Under the pieces are notes generated by a model. It was given only the letters and a program-made list of their open reading frames with translations. It had not been told where the DNA came from and did not search any database. 22,137 nt of DNA from Bacillota bacterium. GTDB lineage: Bacteria > Bacillota > Bacilli > Paenibacillales > NBRC-103111. The DNA is taken from NCBI GenBank assembly GCA_023391955.1, contig JAEWAA010000411.1, positions 1 to 22,137 on the forward strand, written 5' to 3'. Of this stretch, positions 9,101-16,287 are shown in pieces (position 1 is the first letter of the stretch; each line of letters starts with the position of its first letter). A program made the translations under genes and the position numbers.

Positions 9101-11879
9101 GCTTACCCAGGCCCAAAATTACAATATTGCGCAGACCGGCGCCATCATCAAACCGGACACTGTTACCCAGACGGATATTCTGCTGGATCAGCTGCCGGGC
9201 AGCATCGAAGGCAGGGTGGAGCCGCCGGTTCCCCGCATTCTGGTTCAGCTGTTTACCCTGCAGAATACGCCTGTCAGCTCCGTCTACTCCCAAGAGGACG
9301 GCACCTTCCGCTTTACCAACCTGGCTGCCTCCCAGTACATTCTCAACGCCAATGCCGTGGCTTACTCCTCGGGACCGGTGGGCGCCCTGGTGTCCCCCGG
9401 GCAAACGGCGAGCTGCGTCATCCAGCTGTTCCCCAATCCCGGGACTGTGTCCGGGAGAATTACCGCCGCCGACGGCCGTCCCCTTCCCAATGCCGTGGTG
9501 CTGGTGCTTGACCGGAATGAATCGCCGCGCGGGAGAGCACAGACCGACAGCGCCGGACGATATTTCATCGGAGAGCTGCCTACAGGCATACTCAGTCTGG
9601 TTACATCCGCCCCCGGCTTTGCATCGGAATCGCTTGCTGTTCAGCTTCAGCCTGGGCAAGAGCTGGCGGGTATCGACTTTGTCCTTTCCCCCAACCCCGG
9701 CGGGATAAGCGGTCTTGTGACCGATCTGGCCACTGATCTGCCCATTAACGGAGCTGAGGTAAACATACGCTTCTCCGAAGCCTCCGGCTTAAGTGTGGCG
9801 GCGGTCACCACCAGCCAGTTCGGAGAATTTCTCGTGACGGATCTGGCCCCTTCCTCTTATGCGCTGACGGTATTTGCCCCGGGTTATCAAACCGGCTTTA
9901 TCGGTGCTATTGTGGAGAGCGACCAGATTACCAATGCCTCGGTTATGCTGGCTGCTCAGCCCGGCACCATCCAGGGCCAGGTGTTGACCGTAGACGATGC
10001 GGAATTGACCAGCAACAACACCTATATCAAGCTGTTTACCTCAAGCGGCACGCTGATCCAGACCTTGTTTGCCGATAGCAGCGGGCGTTTTGTCATTGAG
10101 GATCTGGCCCCGGATATTTACAGCCTCAGCGCTACGGCCGAGGATCACGCCACAGACTCCCAGACGGTCCTGCTGGGACCCGGGGAATTGAAGTCGGTGG
10201 TATTCCGCCTGGTGCCCGTCCTGTCCTTCGTCAGCGGCATTGTCACCGATGCCGTCACCCGGCTCCCCATTGTGGGCGCCCTGGTAACGGTAAACAGCCG
10301 GACGACGCTGCCCATCGACACCACCTTCACCGACCAATTGGGGCAATTTATGTTTGATTCCATTTCCGCAGGTAGACGGGTATTAACGGTTACGGCTGAC
10401 GGCTACGGAACGTTTACCAGCGGGATTCTGGCCGGAGCCGGGTTCGCCACAACCTTCCTGAGAGTGGAGCTGGAGCCTCTGCCCGGAGCTGTCTTCGGAT
10501 TTGTCACCAATATCGAGGACGGGTCGGCCATTGCCGGAGCTGAGGTCACATTGCTGACCGATGCCCAGGAGACCTTCGCCACCATCATTAGTGACATTTC
10601 CGGCAGCTATGCTTTCCGTCTCCTGTCTCCGGGACGGTATCTCAGCTTTGCCACCGCCCAGGGGTTTGCCCTGCAGAACGGCACCTTCACCGTTGGCCCC
10701 GGCGAATCTACCAAAGCCAGTTTTACCCTGCAGCCCCTGCCGGGTTCATTTACCGGACGCATCACCGACAAGGCAACGGGGGCACCGCTAAACAGCATCG
10801 GTATCTTTGTCCGCCACCTCAATAATTTCGCCCAGGTAGCGGGGCTTGGCTCCACGGATGCGGAGGGGGTTTTCCGGATCGATAACCTTCCGGCCGGCAA
10901 TTATGTGGTCAACATTTCGGAAATCGGATTTGTCGCCACCCAGTCCTCCTTTTTTGTCGGACGGGGCGAAACGGTACGCCGTGATTTCTCCTTGGCCCGC
11001 ACCAGCAGCATCATAATCGGGGATGTCACCACTGACAACGGAACCAAGCTGCCCGGGTCACTGGTGGTTGCCACCGATCCGAACGGGGTGATTGTGGGGC
11101 AAGGAGCGGCTGACAACGAAGGCCGGTTTTCCGTGGGCACCGGAACCGGAACTCCCGGCGAGCTGCTTCATGTGGTTGGTGTGGCGGACGGACAGCAGGT
11201 TCAATTGGTGGATGTGGCCGTCCCCAATGAAGGCACCCTGCGGGTAGATTTGACACTCCCGGCCAACAGGTCCTCTGTCATCGGGCAGGTGCAGAACCAA
11301 CAAACCGGGGCGCCGGTGTCCAACATGATTATTACCGCCTTTACCGAGTCGCGGGTCTATCTGGTATCGGTAGCCAGTGATGCTGAGGGGATGTATACCA
11401 TTAATAATCTGTCCCAAGGCACTTACATCATCTCGGTTTCAGGCCAATCCTATGGTTCTACGGCTGCGGTGGTAACTGTGCCTGCCAGCGGGGTTATCCG
11501 GTTAAACCTGCAGGTGCCCACCGCCTTCGGCACCTTGATGGGACGGATCTTCGACCAGAGCGGCCGGATGCTGTATGAGGCCCTGTCCGAGGTATTCCTG
11601 CCCAACGAAGCCAGACAGACAGCCCAGGTGCAGGCGTTCCGTCCGCAGCCCTCTTCCGGCAATGGTAATGGAGGCTTGCGGGAGGCCTTTACCTTCATGC
11701 GGTCTGTCATCAGCAATGAAAACGGGCAGTACAGCCTGTCCAATTTGCCTGCGGGCACATTGGGAGCTTTGTTTTCCTTCCCGGGCAAGCAATCCAAGCG
11801 GGTTGGGTTCATTATTACTAACAATCAGACGACCTATTTGGATGTGGTGCTGCTGGATGAGGAGGAGCCGGAGGAATAG
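6114..11879 (+). CDS. Giant repeat protein: N-terminal domain, DUF11-like domain and about 18 carboxypeptidase-regulatory-like repeats
   Basis: A 1921-residue protein of unknown function. Residues 1-200 form a distinct domain with YFAYDGRNVYFRFRLRGDPR and WGVLLDLNNDPSSYEWMF, reminiscent of CBM9/DOMON-like beta-sandwiches (weak resemblance). Residues 202-336 resemble a DUF11 Ig-like domain (FTVSNTGSSAASS ... LSWNIGTLASGATVELTY). From 338 to the end I count 18 units of about 86 residues, starting near 338, 425, 511, 597, 683, 767, 855, 943, 1029, 1110, 1197, 1284, 1371, 1458, 1544, 1632, 1721 and 1805. The unit pattern is G-S-[IL]-x-G-x-V, then PLxGAxV, a D-x-x-G-x-[FY] turn, L-P-P-G-x-Y and a closing LxPxPG linker, as in CarboxypepD_reg folds. 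The last unit carries an insert (about 1838-1863) and the tail is acidic (DEEEPEE). I see one cysteine (C1101) and no signal peptide, membrane helix or sortase motif. ATG with AGGGTGAG upstream; no convincing promoter seen. Confidence 0.9.
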   Translation: MPFPSNVQFTPITVGGKPPTANVDPAFPASLDIVGNSQFPPAYFAYDGRNVYFRFRLRGDPRSRTGFLNQTWGVLLDLNNDPSSYEWMFTLNGGTSQINLIQNTSVGSNPLTDPAERNNFSRPVNNFDLARATLIQDGPAIGGQENYFLDFFVDQGTFFSQLVINANTVLRFLFFTSTLANQVNRDYLPFSDPVTLNQANVRAQLTVSQSLVNPPSVIPSGSIASLNGRFTVSNTGSSAASSVFATIPFLPERVDSFRITSVNIGNANFNALTSTLSWNIGTLASGATVELTYNLGAVFNQAGTRPFNSFTVTGIDQFTGNMLPNITGSLEVTVQAGGSLSGIVQNTNGLPQPDVAVTLTAQGGTAPAASTATNSDGVYSLTNVPPGNYTLSLTNPLFLTQTIAVSIAANTGVVLNVLLQPLPAALQGTVTSALDGAPVQGAALNVSNQSNVRIATVTADANGQYSLGNLPPGVSITVSVAAPNFQLQNADFFLEPGVTRVFNPVLAPSPASVSGTISGADGLPIAGATVTVLDRNSNVQAETVTNANGQYTISSLVPGAAYQVRATAPAFQTSLTGLQTAPGEAATLNFTLQPSPGSITGIVTEEGTGLPLEGISVRVYDSRDVTVNTTLTDAGGQYAIPSLPPDSYTLLFSSSAFAARTIGATVRPGENTVVNVRLLRLTGSLEGSVRTTGGLPLAGASISVIDNGTVVARDTTDAEGEFMISGLFPKSYTVNAAAEGFATKTLGVFIRPLETSILEFALESTTGIIRGVVTDSAGAPLAGALIGLNSNLLGISMLRERTVTDNQGIFLLRDISPGDYVLSIMLRGFQNAIISTTVRADTLTGLSIPLLPNPGSIQGTVVDDEGAPIAPAVSVNVRINDINGGLAATPPVDSASQFRADDLAPGTYSVFASATGYRTESATVTVLSGQETATTIVLAPLPGFIQGTIADRQTRLPIGGAMIKAVTQNGIILGIAMTDQNGFYQIDGLRPGSYVVLTQAQNYNIAQTGAIIKPDTVTQTDILLDQLPGSIEGRVEPPVPRILVQLFTLQNTPVSSVYSQEDGTFRFTNLAASQYILNANAVAYSSGPVGALVSPGQTASCVIQLFPNPGTVSGRITAADGRPLPNAVVLVLDRNESPRGRAQTDSAGRYFIGELPTGILSLVTSAPGFASESLAVQLQPGQELAGIDFVLSPNPGGISGLVTDLATDLPINGAEVNIRFSEASGLSVAAVTTSQFGEFLVTDLAPSSYALTVFAPGYQTGFIGAIVESDQITNASVMLAAQPGTIQGQVLTVDDAELTSNNTYIKLFTSSGTLIQTLFADSSGRFVIEDLAPDIYSLSATAEDHATDSQTVLLGPGELKSVVFRLVPVLSFVSGIVTDAVTRLPIVGALVTVNSRTTLPIDTTFTDQLGQFMFDSISAGRRVLTVTADGYGTFTSGILAGAGFATTFLRVELEPLPGAVFGFVTNIEDGSAIAGAEVTLLTDAQETFATIISDISGSYAFRLLSPGRYLSFATAQGFALQNGTFTVGPGESTKASFTLQPLPGSFTGRITDKATGAPLNSIGIFVRHLNNFAQVAGLGSTDAEGVFRIDNLPAGNYVVNISEIGFVATQSSFFVGRGETVRRDFSLARTSSIIIGDVTTDNGTKLPGSLVVATDPNGVIVGQGAADNEGRFSVGTGTGTPGELLHVVGVADGQQVQLVDVAVPNEGTLRVDLTLPANRSSVIGQVQNQQTGAPVSNMIITAFTESRVYLVSVASDAEGMYTINNLSQGTYIISVSGQSYGSTAAVVTVPASGVIRLNLQVPTAFGTLMGRIFDQSGRMLYEALSEVFLPNEARQTAQVQAFRPQPSSGNGNGGLREAFTFMRSVISNENGQYSLSNLPAGTLGALFSFPGKQSKRVGFIITNNQTTYLDVVLLDEEEPEE

Positions 11880-11912
11880 GAATGGCTCTCCCTTCCGTTC
11901 CGCGCTGAAGAG

Positions 11913-11945
11913 AAGAACTGCCGGGTAATCCGGCAGTTCTTTTTT
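11913..11945 (+). terminator. Rho-independent terminator after the giant repeat protein
   Basis: A perfect 12-bp stem: AAGAACTGCCGG (11913-11924), loop GTAAT, CCGGCAGTTCTT (11930-11941), followed by more T. Confidence 0.95.
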
Positions 11946-12035
11946 GTGGATGCCCGCTATAAGTAATGGGCACTCCCTGCCTAGCTTGTGGCCGCATGTG
12001 GAGGATTTTGGGGCAAGGCGGGCCGCCAGGAAGCA

Positions 12036-12064
12036 TTGACATCCCCCAGGCACCGAAGTAGACT
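12036..12064 (+). promoter_or_regulatory. Sigma-A-like promoter of the MFS gene
   Basis: A perfect -35 TTGACA (12036-12041), a 17-bp spacer and TAGACT (12059-12064, four of six matches). The transcript would have a leader of about 85 nt before the ATG. No riboswitch or other regulatory structure was recognised in that leader. Confidence 0.6.
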
Positions 12065-12157
12065 AGGGCTTGTATGTAAACTTGGGGCCATGTTTGACCT
12101 TTGTTTAATTTCACGGAATTCTTGGGGATTCTGTACTGAATAGGAGTATAACCGGGC

Positions 12158-13411
12158 ATGAATCCGTTACGCCGCAATCCGAAAGAATTGAATGTGTTCC
12201 TGATCGCCAGCCTCATTAACACCACCGGCGGCTCTCTGATGTGGCCGCTGGTTTCCATGTATGTGTTCGACGAGCTGGGCCGCAGCCTGGCTGATGCGGG
12301 TCTCGCCATATTGGTCCAGTCTCTGGGCGGCATCATCGGGCAGCTGTTGGGGGGAGCCCTGTATCACCGGGTTGGCGTCAAAAGGCTGGTTACCGGCTCC
12401 TTGGCGCTGAATGCCTCCGTCCTGCTGGTCCTGCCTCTCCTGAGCGGCAACTGGAAGCTTTTTATCGGCGCCATGTGGCTGATCGGCCTGTTTAATTCCA
12501 TGTCGCTGCCAGCTATCCAATCGTATATCGGCTTCCGCTTTACCGAACGCCGTGCGGAAATTTTCAACATTATCTATGTGGCCAATAATATCGGCGTGGC
12601 TCTGGGTACGGCGCTGAGCGGTTTTCTGGCAGACTTTTCCTACCACCTCAGCTTCATCGCCAACGGGGCGACATCCGCCTTCTTCGCCGTGTTTTTCCTG
12701 TTTTATCTGAAATCTACGGATGTAGCCCAGGGCACGGGGGCCTCTGCTTCCGCGGCATCCTCCCATAACAAGGCGGGAAGCCCGGGAACATGGGCGCTGC
12801 TAGGCAATGTCCGGCTCTATCTTCTCCTGGCCAGCGGCGCTCTCCTGCTTCATATCGGCAACTCCATCTGGAATACCGGGGTGTCTCCGTTTATTGTGGG
12901 TGAGGGTATGCCCAAGAGATATTACGGGTTTCTGTGGACACTGAACGGGGTGCTGATTTTCGTGGCTCAACCGTTGCTGGGGCTCATCAAACGTTATCTG
13001 ACCCGCACCGTCTCCGCCCAGATGACTGCCAGCAGTCTGTTTTATGCGGCCGGATATGCATGCATCCTGCTGATGCAAAGCTATCCCGGCATGGTGCTGG
13101 GCATGATTCTCGCCACCTTGGGGGAGATGCTTATTTCCCCGGCAATACCTGCCTACTTATCGGAGCATGGCGGCGCCCACGCTCCCTTCTACATCGGCCT
13201 GGCCGGCGGCATTGGCTCAGGAGGCCGGGTAATCGGCCCCTATGTGATGGGCAGCCTGTATGATGCGGGCGGACTGCCGCCGGTAACGTGGCTTGCTCTG
13301 GCAGCAGCGCTGGTCTCCGCCGGCGCCTATTGGGCCCACTCCGCCTGGAACCGCCAGGCGGCAAGACAAACCCTGTCCGCGGCGACGGGCGGACAAGGCC
13401 TGTCGGGCTGA
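12158..13411 (+). CDS. Major facilitator superfamily transporter
   Basis: A 417-residue inner-membrane protein with about twelve hydrophobic segments in two halves, separated by a Ser/Ala/Gly-rich cytoplasmic loop (about 188-210). After helix 2 comes GGALYHRVGVKR (65-76), a form of the conserved MFS motif A (G-x-x-x-D/H-R-x-G-x-[RK]). The overall pattern resembles drug/H+ antiporter-like efflux carriers of Bacilli, but the substrate cannot be read from sequence. The start is ATG 12158 with AGGAG at 12142-12146 (11-nt spacing). It has its own promoter, so it is a single-gene unit. No terminator follows directly; the stop codon is adjoined by degenerate tandem repeats. Confidence 0.9.
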   Translation: MNPLRRNPKELNVFLIASLINTTGGSLMWPLVSMYVFDELGRSLADAGLAILVQSLGGIIGQLLGGALYHRVGVKRLVTGSLALNASVLLVLPLLSGNWKLFIGAMWLIGLFNSMSLPAIQSYIGFRFTERRAEIFNIIYVANNIGVALGTALSGFLADFSYHLSFIANGATSAFFAVFFLFYLKSTDVAQGTGASASAASSHNKAGSPGTWALLGNVRLYLLLASGALLLHIGNSIWNTGVSPFIVGEGMPKRYYGFLWTLNGVLIFVAQPLLGLIKRYLTRTVSAQMTASSLFYAAGYACILLMQSYPGMVLGMILATLGEMLISPAIPAYLSEHGGAHAPFYIGLAGGIGSGGRVIGPYVMGSLYDAGGLPPVTWLALAAALVSAGAYWAHSAWNRQAARQTLSAATGGQGLSG

Positions 13412-13706
13412 TGCCGGCTAATGCTGCCATCACCGAACATGTGCTAACCGGCCGTGCCATGACCGGATATGCGCCAACCGACACGTGCCGCCACCGAAAA
13501 TGCGCCAATCAGACACAGGCCATCACCAGAAATGCGCCAACCGGAAACACGCCATCACTGGATATGCGCAAACACTCGCTCACTCCATGACCGCAGATGC
13601 GCAAACACTCACTCGCTCCATCGCCGGACATGCACAAACACTTGCTCGCTCCATCGTCGGACATGCGCTAACACTTGCTCGCTCCATCGCCGGACGTACG
13701 CTAACG
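13411..13706 (+). repeat. Degenerate tandem repeat, about ten units of 28 to 33 bp
   Basis: Units begin with ATGCGC or a close variant at 13411, 13439, 13469, 13500, 13532, 13564, 13597, 13630, 13663 and 13696. Spacings are 28, 30, 31, 32, 32, 33, 33, 33 and 33 bp. The shared pattern is ATGCGC[CTA]AAC at the unit start and [CT]CCAT[CG][AG]CCGGA at the end. Units at 13597, 13630 and 13663 are nearly identical (core GCTCGCTCCATCG), while earlier ones are diverged. The array begins at the last base of the MFS stop codon and merges into TAACGGA hairpins at its 3' end. Frames through it give 11-residue repeats, but no start has a ribosome binding site, so I treat it as non-coding. Confidence 0.85.
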
Positions 13707-13884
13707 GACCCTGGTTCCGTTAATGAGCCGAAAATGGGCCTTTTGACAAACTAACGGACCCACGTTCCTTTATTTGGCTAAAAAGCTGCTGCCGGGAAGC
13801 TGAAATGACCAAATAGCGTCCCCTGTGTCCGCGAAAATTCGGAACAGGGCATTTCGGGGAATATAACGGAACGTAGGTCCGTTA
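13702..13884. repeat. Cluster of TAACGGA-N7-TCCGTTA hairpins and related 24-bp elements (locus A)
   Basis: Perfect 7-bp arms with 7-nt loops occur at 13702-13722 (loop CCCTGGT) and 13864-13884 (loop ACGTAGG). A copy with one arm mismatch lies at 13752-13772 and extends to a 24-bp element ending CTTTATTT (13775). A reverse-oriented 24-bp element starting AAATAGCG lies at 13811-13834. The same family recurs at 18471-18653, so these are dispersed intergenic repeats and not a gene-specific site. No T-run follows them, so I do not call them terminators. The function is unknown. Confidence 0.75.
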
Positions 13885-14030
13885 GGTGCAGAGGCGGGGC
13901 GGGGCTGCTAAGCCTTAAGATCCGTTGAGCGCATAGGAAGGGGTGGAGCTTAAGCCTACGATCTGTCGGATGCATCCGCAGAGGGACGGCCTAAGCTTGG
14001 ATCGGTTGTTACGCTATAAGCTTGGCCCAA
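13864..14030. repeat. Degenerate repeats of about 41-45 bp
   Basis: Stretches starting TAACGG or TAAGC at 13864, 13909, 13951 and 13992 are spaced 45, 42 and 41 bp. They share a start (TAAGCCT or variant), a middle GATC[CTG]GT, and a purine/G-rich end (GCAGAGG, GCATAGG, GCAGAGG). The likeness is weak to moderate and was judged by eye. Together with the two upstream repeat groups it fills most of the gene-free region between the MFS and patatin genes. Confidence 0.4.
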
Positions 14031-14053
14031 CAATACGAGGTATGATCAGCTTC

Positions 14054-14092
14054 AAAAAAAGGACCTGCGCCACTTCCATGGCACAGGTCCTT
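14054..14092 (-). terminator. Rho-independent terminator after the patatin gene
   Basis: On the minus strand AAGGACCTGTGCCA pairs with TGGCGCAGGTCCTT (plus coordinates 14079-14092 and 14059-14072), 14 pairs with one G-U and a 6-nt loop, followed by seven U (plus A run 14054-14060). It begins 7 nt after the patatin stop codon. Confidence 0.93.
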
Positions 14093-14098
14093 CTATGT

Positions 14099-14971
14099 TT
14101 ACGCCAGCGCAGCAGGCGTTTCCGTCCATGCCTTGACCCGCGTGAGCTGTGCCTCCGCGTCCCTGTACCCCAGCTCATACAGCTCCGTCAGCTTGGCCGC
14201 ATCCTTGGTCATCCGCCCCACCTCAATATGGGCCGAAGGCCGGATGAGGACGGCTTTGCCCTGGTGCTCCAGCTCCTCCGCCAGCTCCATGGACTGGTTG
14301 TAAATCTGGTAGCGGTTCTCCAAAGCGTCCACTAGCCCGGGGTACTTGCGGTACATCCGGCGGGCCAGCCAGCCGTGCTTGAAGGGGGTTTTGCGGTAGC
14401 CGGCAGGTTTTGTGGAGATGATGATATGCAGACCGTTCCCATCGGCAATGGATTTACCCACCGGGATCGGATCGCTGATCCCCCCATCGAACAGCACCCG
14501 GTTCCCGGCCAGCACCGGCGGGGATACGAAGGGCAGGCTGCTGGAGGCCCGGATGATGTCGAGAATATTCCCGGCCTGCTCCGTTTCCCGCTTTTCCATA
14601 TAGAAGGGCTGACCCGACACCGCATCCGTCATGCCCACCCACAGGCTGCCCGGATCCCGGTAGAAGGACTCGTAATCGAAGGGCACCAGCTTGTTGGGCA
14701 GCTCGTCAAAAATCAGGCTCCAGCCGAAGATACTCTTTTCCCGGAACAGATTGCGGACGCCCACATAACGGGGATGGGATACATAATCAATGGTTACCGT
14801 TTTGTTTCGCCCTTTTTGGCCGGAGATATAAGAGGCCGCGTTGCAGGCTCCCGCCGAAACAGCGATGATATAAGGCACCCGGATGCCGTGCTCCAGAAAA
14901 CATTCCAATGCGCCTCCCGTATACACGCCACGCATGCCTCCGCCTTCCAGCACCAACCCTACCCGTTCCAA
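14099..14971 (-). CDS. Patatin-like phospholipase (YjjU-like)
   Basis: A serine lipid acyl hydrolase, about 290 residues, with no signal peptide or membrane helix, probably cytoplasmic. It has the oxyanion-hole loop LEGGGMRG near the N-terminus, the nucleophile elbow IIAVSAGACN (Ser39) and the dyad Asp162 in FDGGISDP. These fit the patatin Ser-Asp dyad. The elbow reads A-V-S-A-G where the family usually has G-x-S-x-G, a first-position Gly-to-Ala change. Overall layout resembles bacterial YjjU-type proteins. I choose TTG 14969-14971 as start because GAAGGG lies 6 nt upstream; an in-frame TTG seven codons earlier (14992) has no ribosome binding site. It lies 103 nt after the AAA+ ATPase with no terminator between, so co-transcription is likely. 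The physiological substrate is unknown. Confidence 0.88.
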   Translation of the reverse strand: MERVGLVLEGGGMRGVYTGGALECFLEHGIRVPYIIAVSAGACNAASYISGQKGRNKTVTIDYVSHPRYVGVRNLFREKSIFGWSLIFDELPNKLVPFDYESFYRDPGSLWVGMTDAVSGQPFYMEKRETEQAGNILDIIRASSSLPFVSPPVLAGNRVLFDGGISDPIPVGKSIADGNGLHIIISTKPAGYRKTPFKHGWLARRMYRKYPGLVDALENRYQIYNQSMELAEELEHQGKAVLIRPSAHIEVGRMTKDAAKLTELYELGYRDAEAQLTRVKAWTETPAALA

Positions 14972-15074
14972 AGCAATCCCTTCTTTCTGCAAGGTTCAGA
15001 CACATGACACATGCTTCTATTATTCCACAAGATGAAGGCTGATGCATCCTTAGCAATAGACAGACAGCCCGCCC

Positions 15075-16253
15075 TTATTGCTCCGCTCCGTCTTCCTCCC
15101 GGGCATAGCGCGAGGCCACATATTCCGCAGCCTGGCGGAAATGACCCAGCTCCACTGCCGCACCGCCCTCCTTCAGACATAAAGCGGAGGCGTACAGCAC
15201 CATATCCTTGATATCCGCTCCCGTCATATGGTCGAAAGCCGCCGCCAGCACCGCAGGGTTGACCCCCGCACCCAACGGCAGCCTGCTGGGCAAATGAGTC
15301 TCCCAAATCCCCGCACGCTCCGACTCATCGGGGTAACGGAAGGCGATCTGAGCCAATATCCGGCGTCGGAAGGCATCATCATAATTTTGCAGCAGATTGG
15401 TGGTGAACACCACCACCCCGTCAAAACGCTCCAGCTCCAACAGCATCACGCTGCGGCTAATATTGACACCGTAATCAGAAGATTGCTGGACATGGGTCAG
15501 ACGTTTGCCCAGGAAGGAATCCGCTTCGTCGAACACCAGCACCGCTCCCGCTCCGGATGCGGCGGCAAATACCGATTTGATATTCTTCGGCGTTTCCCCC
15601 ACAAACTTGGACTCCAGCTCCGCATAATTCACCAGCAGCACCTGGCGTCCCAAAGTGCCCGCCAGCGCCTCGGCAGTCATACTTTTGCCCGTACCGGGAG
15701 GTCCGTAGAAGTTCAACACCACCGCGCGCCCGTCAAAATGGGACTCCTCCAGTCCCCATTCCCCGAACAGCTTCTCCCGGTGCCGGATCATAACCAAAGC
15801 CGCCTCCAGATGGCTCCTGGCCTCCGCATTCAGGCTCACCTCGTCCAGCGTCCAGCGGGGTACACAGGCGGACCATAAACCGGAGGAGGCTTGCAGCGAA
15901 TGGGCCGCTTCCCCAGGCTGCCGCTTCTGCTCACCGCCGGAGGATGCCGGACCGGCTGCGCCTTCCCCGGCAGGCAACCCGGACTCTCCTTCTGCAGGCC
16001 CATGGGAGATGACAATCCGCTGCGGCACAGGGTTATACGGAGAGGCATTATGGGCCACAGCCGCGGCAATACCCCGGAGCATCTGGGCCACCAGGGGTTC
16101 ATCTGCAAGCCGGGGCTCCTCCCCTTCCGCCGCCGGCGCATACAAAGCGTCCTCCACTTCCACTGTTACCTGCCTGTTCCGGATCTCCAGAGTCTTCCGG
16201 TATGTCTTGCGAATCATCAGGGACGGATCAATCAACCGGGGTTTGCCGATCAC
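15075..16253 (-). CDS. AAA+ family ATPase
   Basis: A 392-residue cytoplasmic protein. The N-terminal about 85 residues (RKTYRKTLEIRNRQVTVEVE) match nothing I recognise; a Gly/Ala/Ser-rich linker follows (about 85-125). The C-terminal AAA+ module has Walker A GPPGTGKS (184-191), Walker B LVFDEAD (Asp242, Glu243), sensor-1 Asn286 in FTTNLLQNYD, and arginine-finger candidates RRR (296-298). One ATPase module places it with single-ring AAA proteins of remodelling type (classical AAA, spastin/SpoVK-like in general plan); the target is unknown. The start is set at GTG 16251-16253: GGAGG at 16261-16265 is 7 nt from the GTG but only 1 nt from the ATG at 16257-16259. It is upstream of, and probably co-transcribed with, the patatin gene. 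Confidence 0.88.
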   Translation of the reverse strand: MIGKPRLIDPSLMIRKTYRKTLEIRNRQVTVEVEDALYAPAAEGEEPRLADEPLVAQMLRGIAAAVAHNASPYNPVPQRIVISHGPAEGESGLPAGEGAAGPASSGGEQKRQPGEAAHSLQASSGLWSACVPRWTLDEVSLNAEARSHLEAALVMIRHREKLFGEWGLEESHFDGRAVVLNFYGPPGTGKSMTAEALAGTLGRQVLLVNYAELESKFVGETPKNIKSVFAAASGAGAVLVFDEADSFLGKRLTHVQQSSDYGVNISRSVMLLELERFDGVVVFTTNLLQNYDDAFRRRILAQIAFRYPDESERAGIWETHLPSRLPLGAGVNPAVLAAAFDHMTGADIKDMVLYASALCLKEGGAAVELGHFRQAAEYVASRYAREEDGAEQ

Positions 16254-16287
16254 GGTCATTCCTCCTTATGTGCGTCCAACAGCCGTT

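Noticed and set aside
9127..9708. 193-codon alternative frame inside the giant repeat gene
   Set aside because: It is a shadow in another frame of a continuous coding region whose protein repeats are intact in the main frame throughout.
13411..13706. CRISPR array
   Set aside because: Units are contiguous and degenerate, with no unique spacers between constant repeats, and no cas genes are near.
13469..13723. Small protein of 11-residue repeats (CANTxSLHRRT type)
   Set aside because: It is the translation of the 33-bp tandem repeat. More than one frame stays open for the same reason, and no ribosome binding site precedes any start.
14099..16253. Patatin plus AAA+ ATPase as an anti-phage defence system
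   Set aside because: No cyclase, sensor or nuclease gene is nearby, the patatin is YjjU-like, and the surrounding genes are housekeeping. Nothing positive supports defence.
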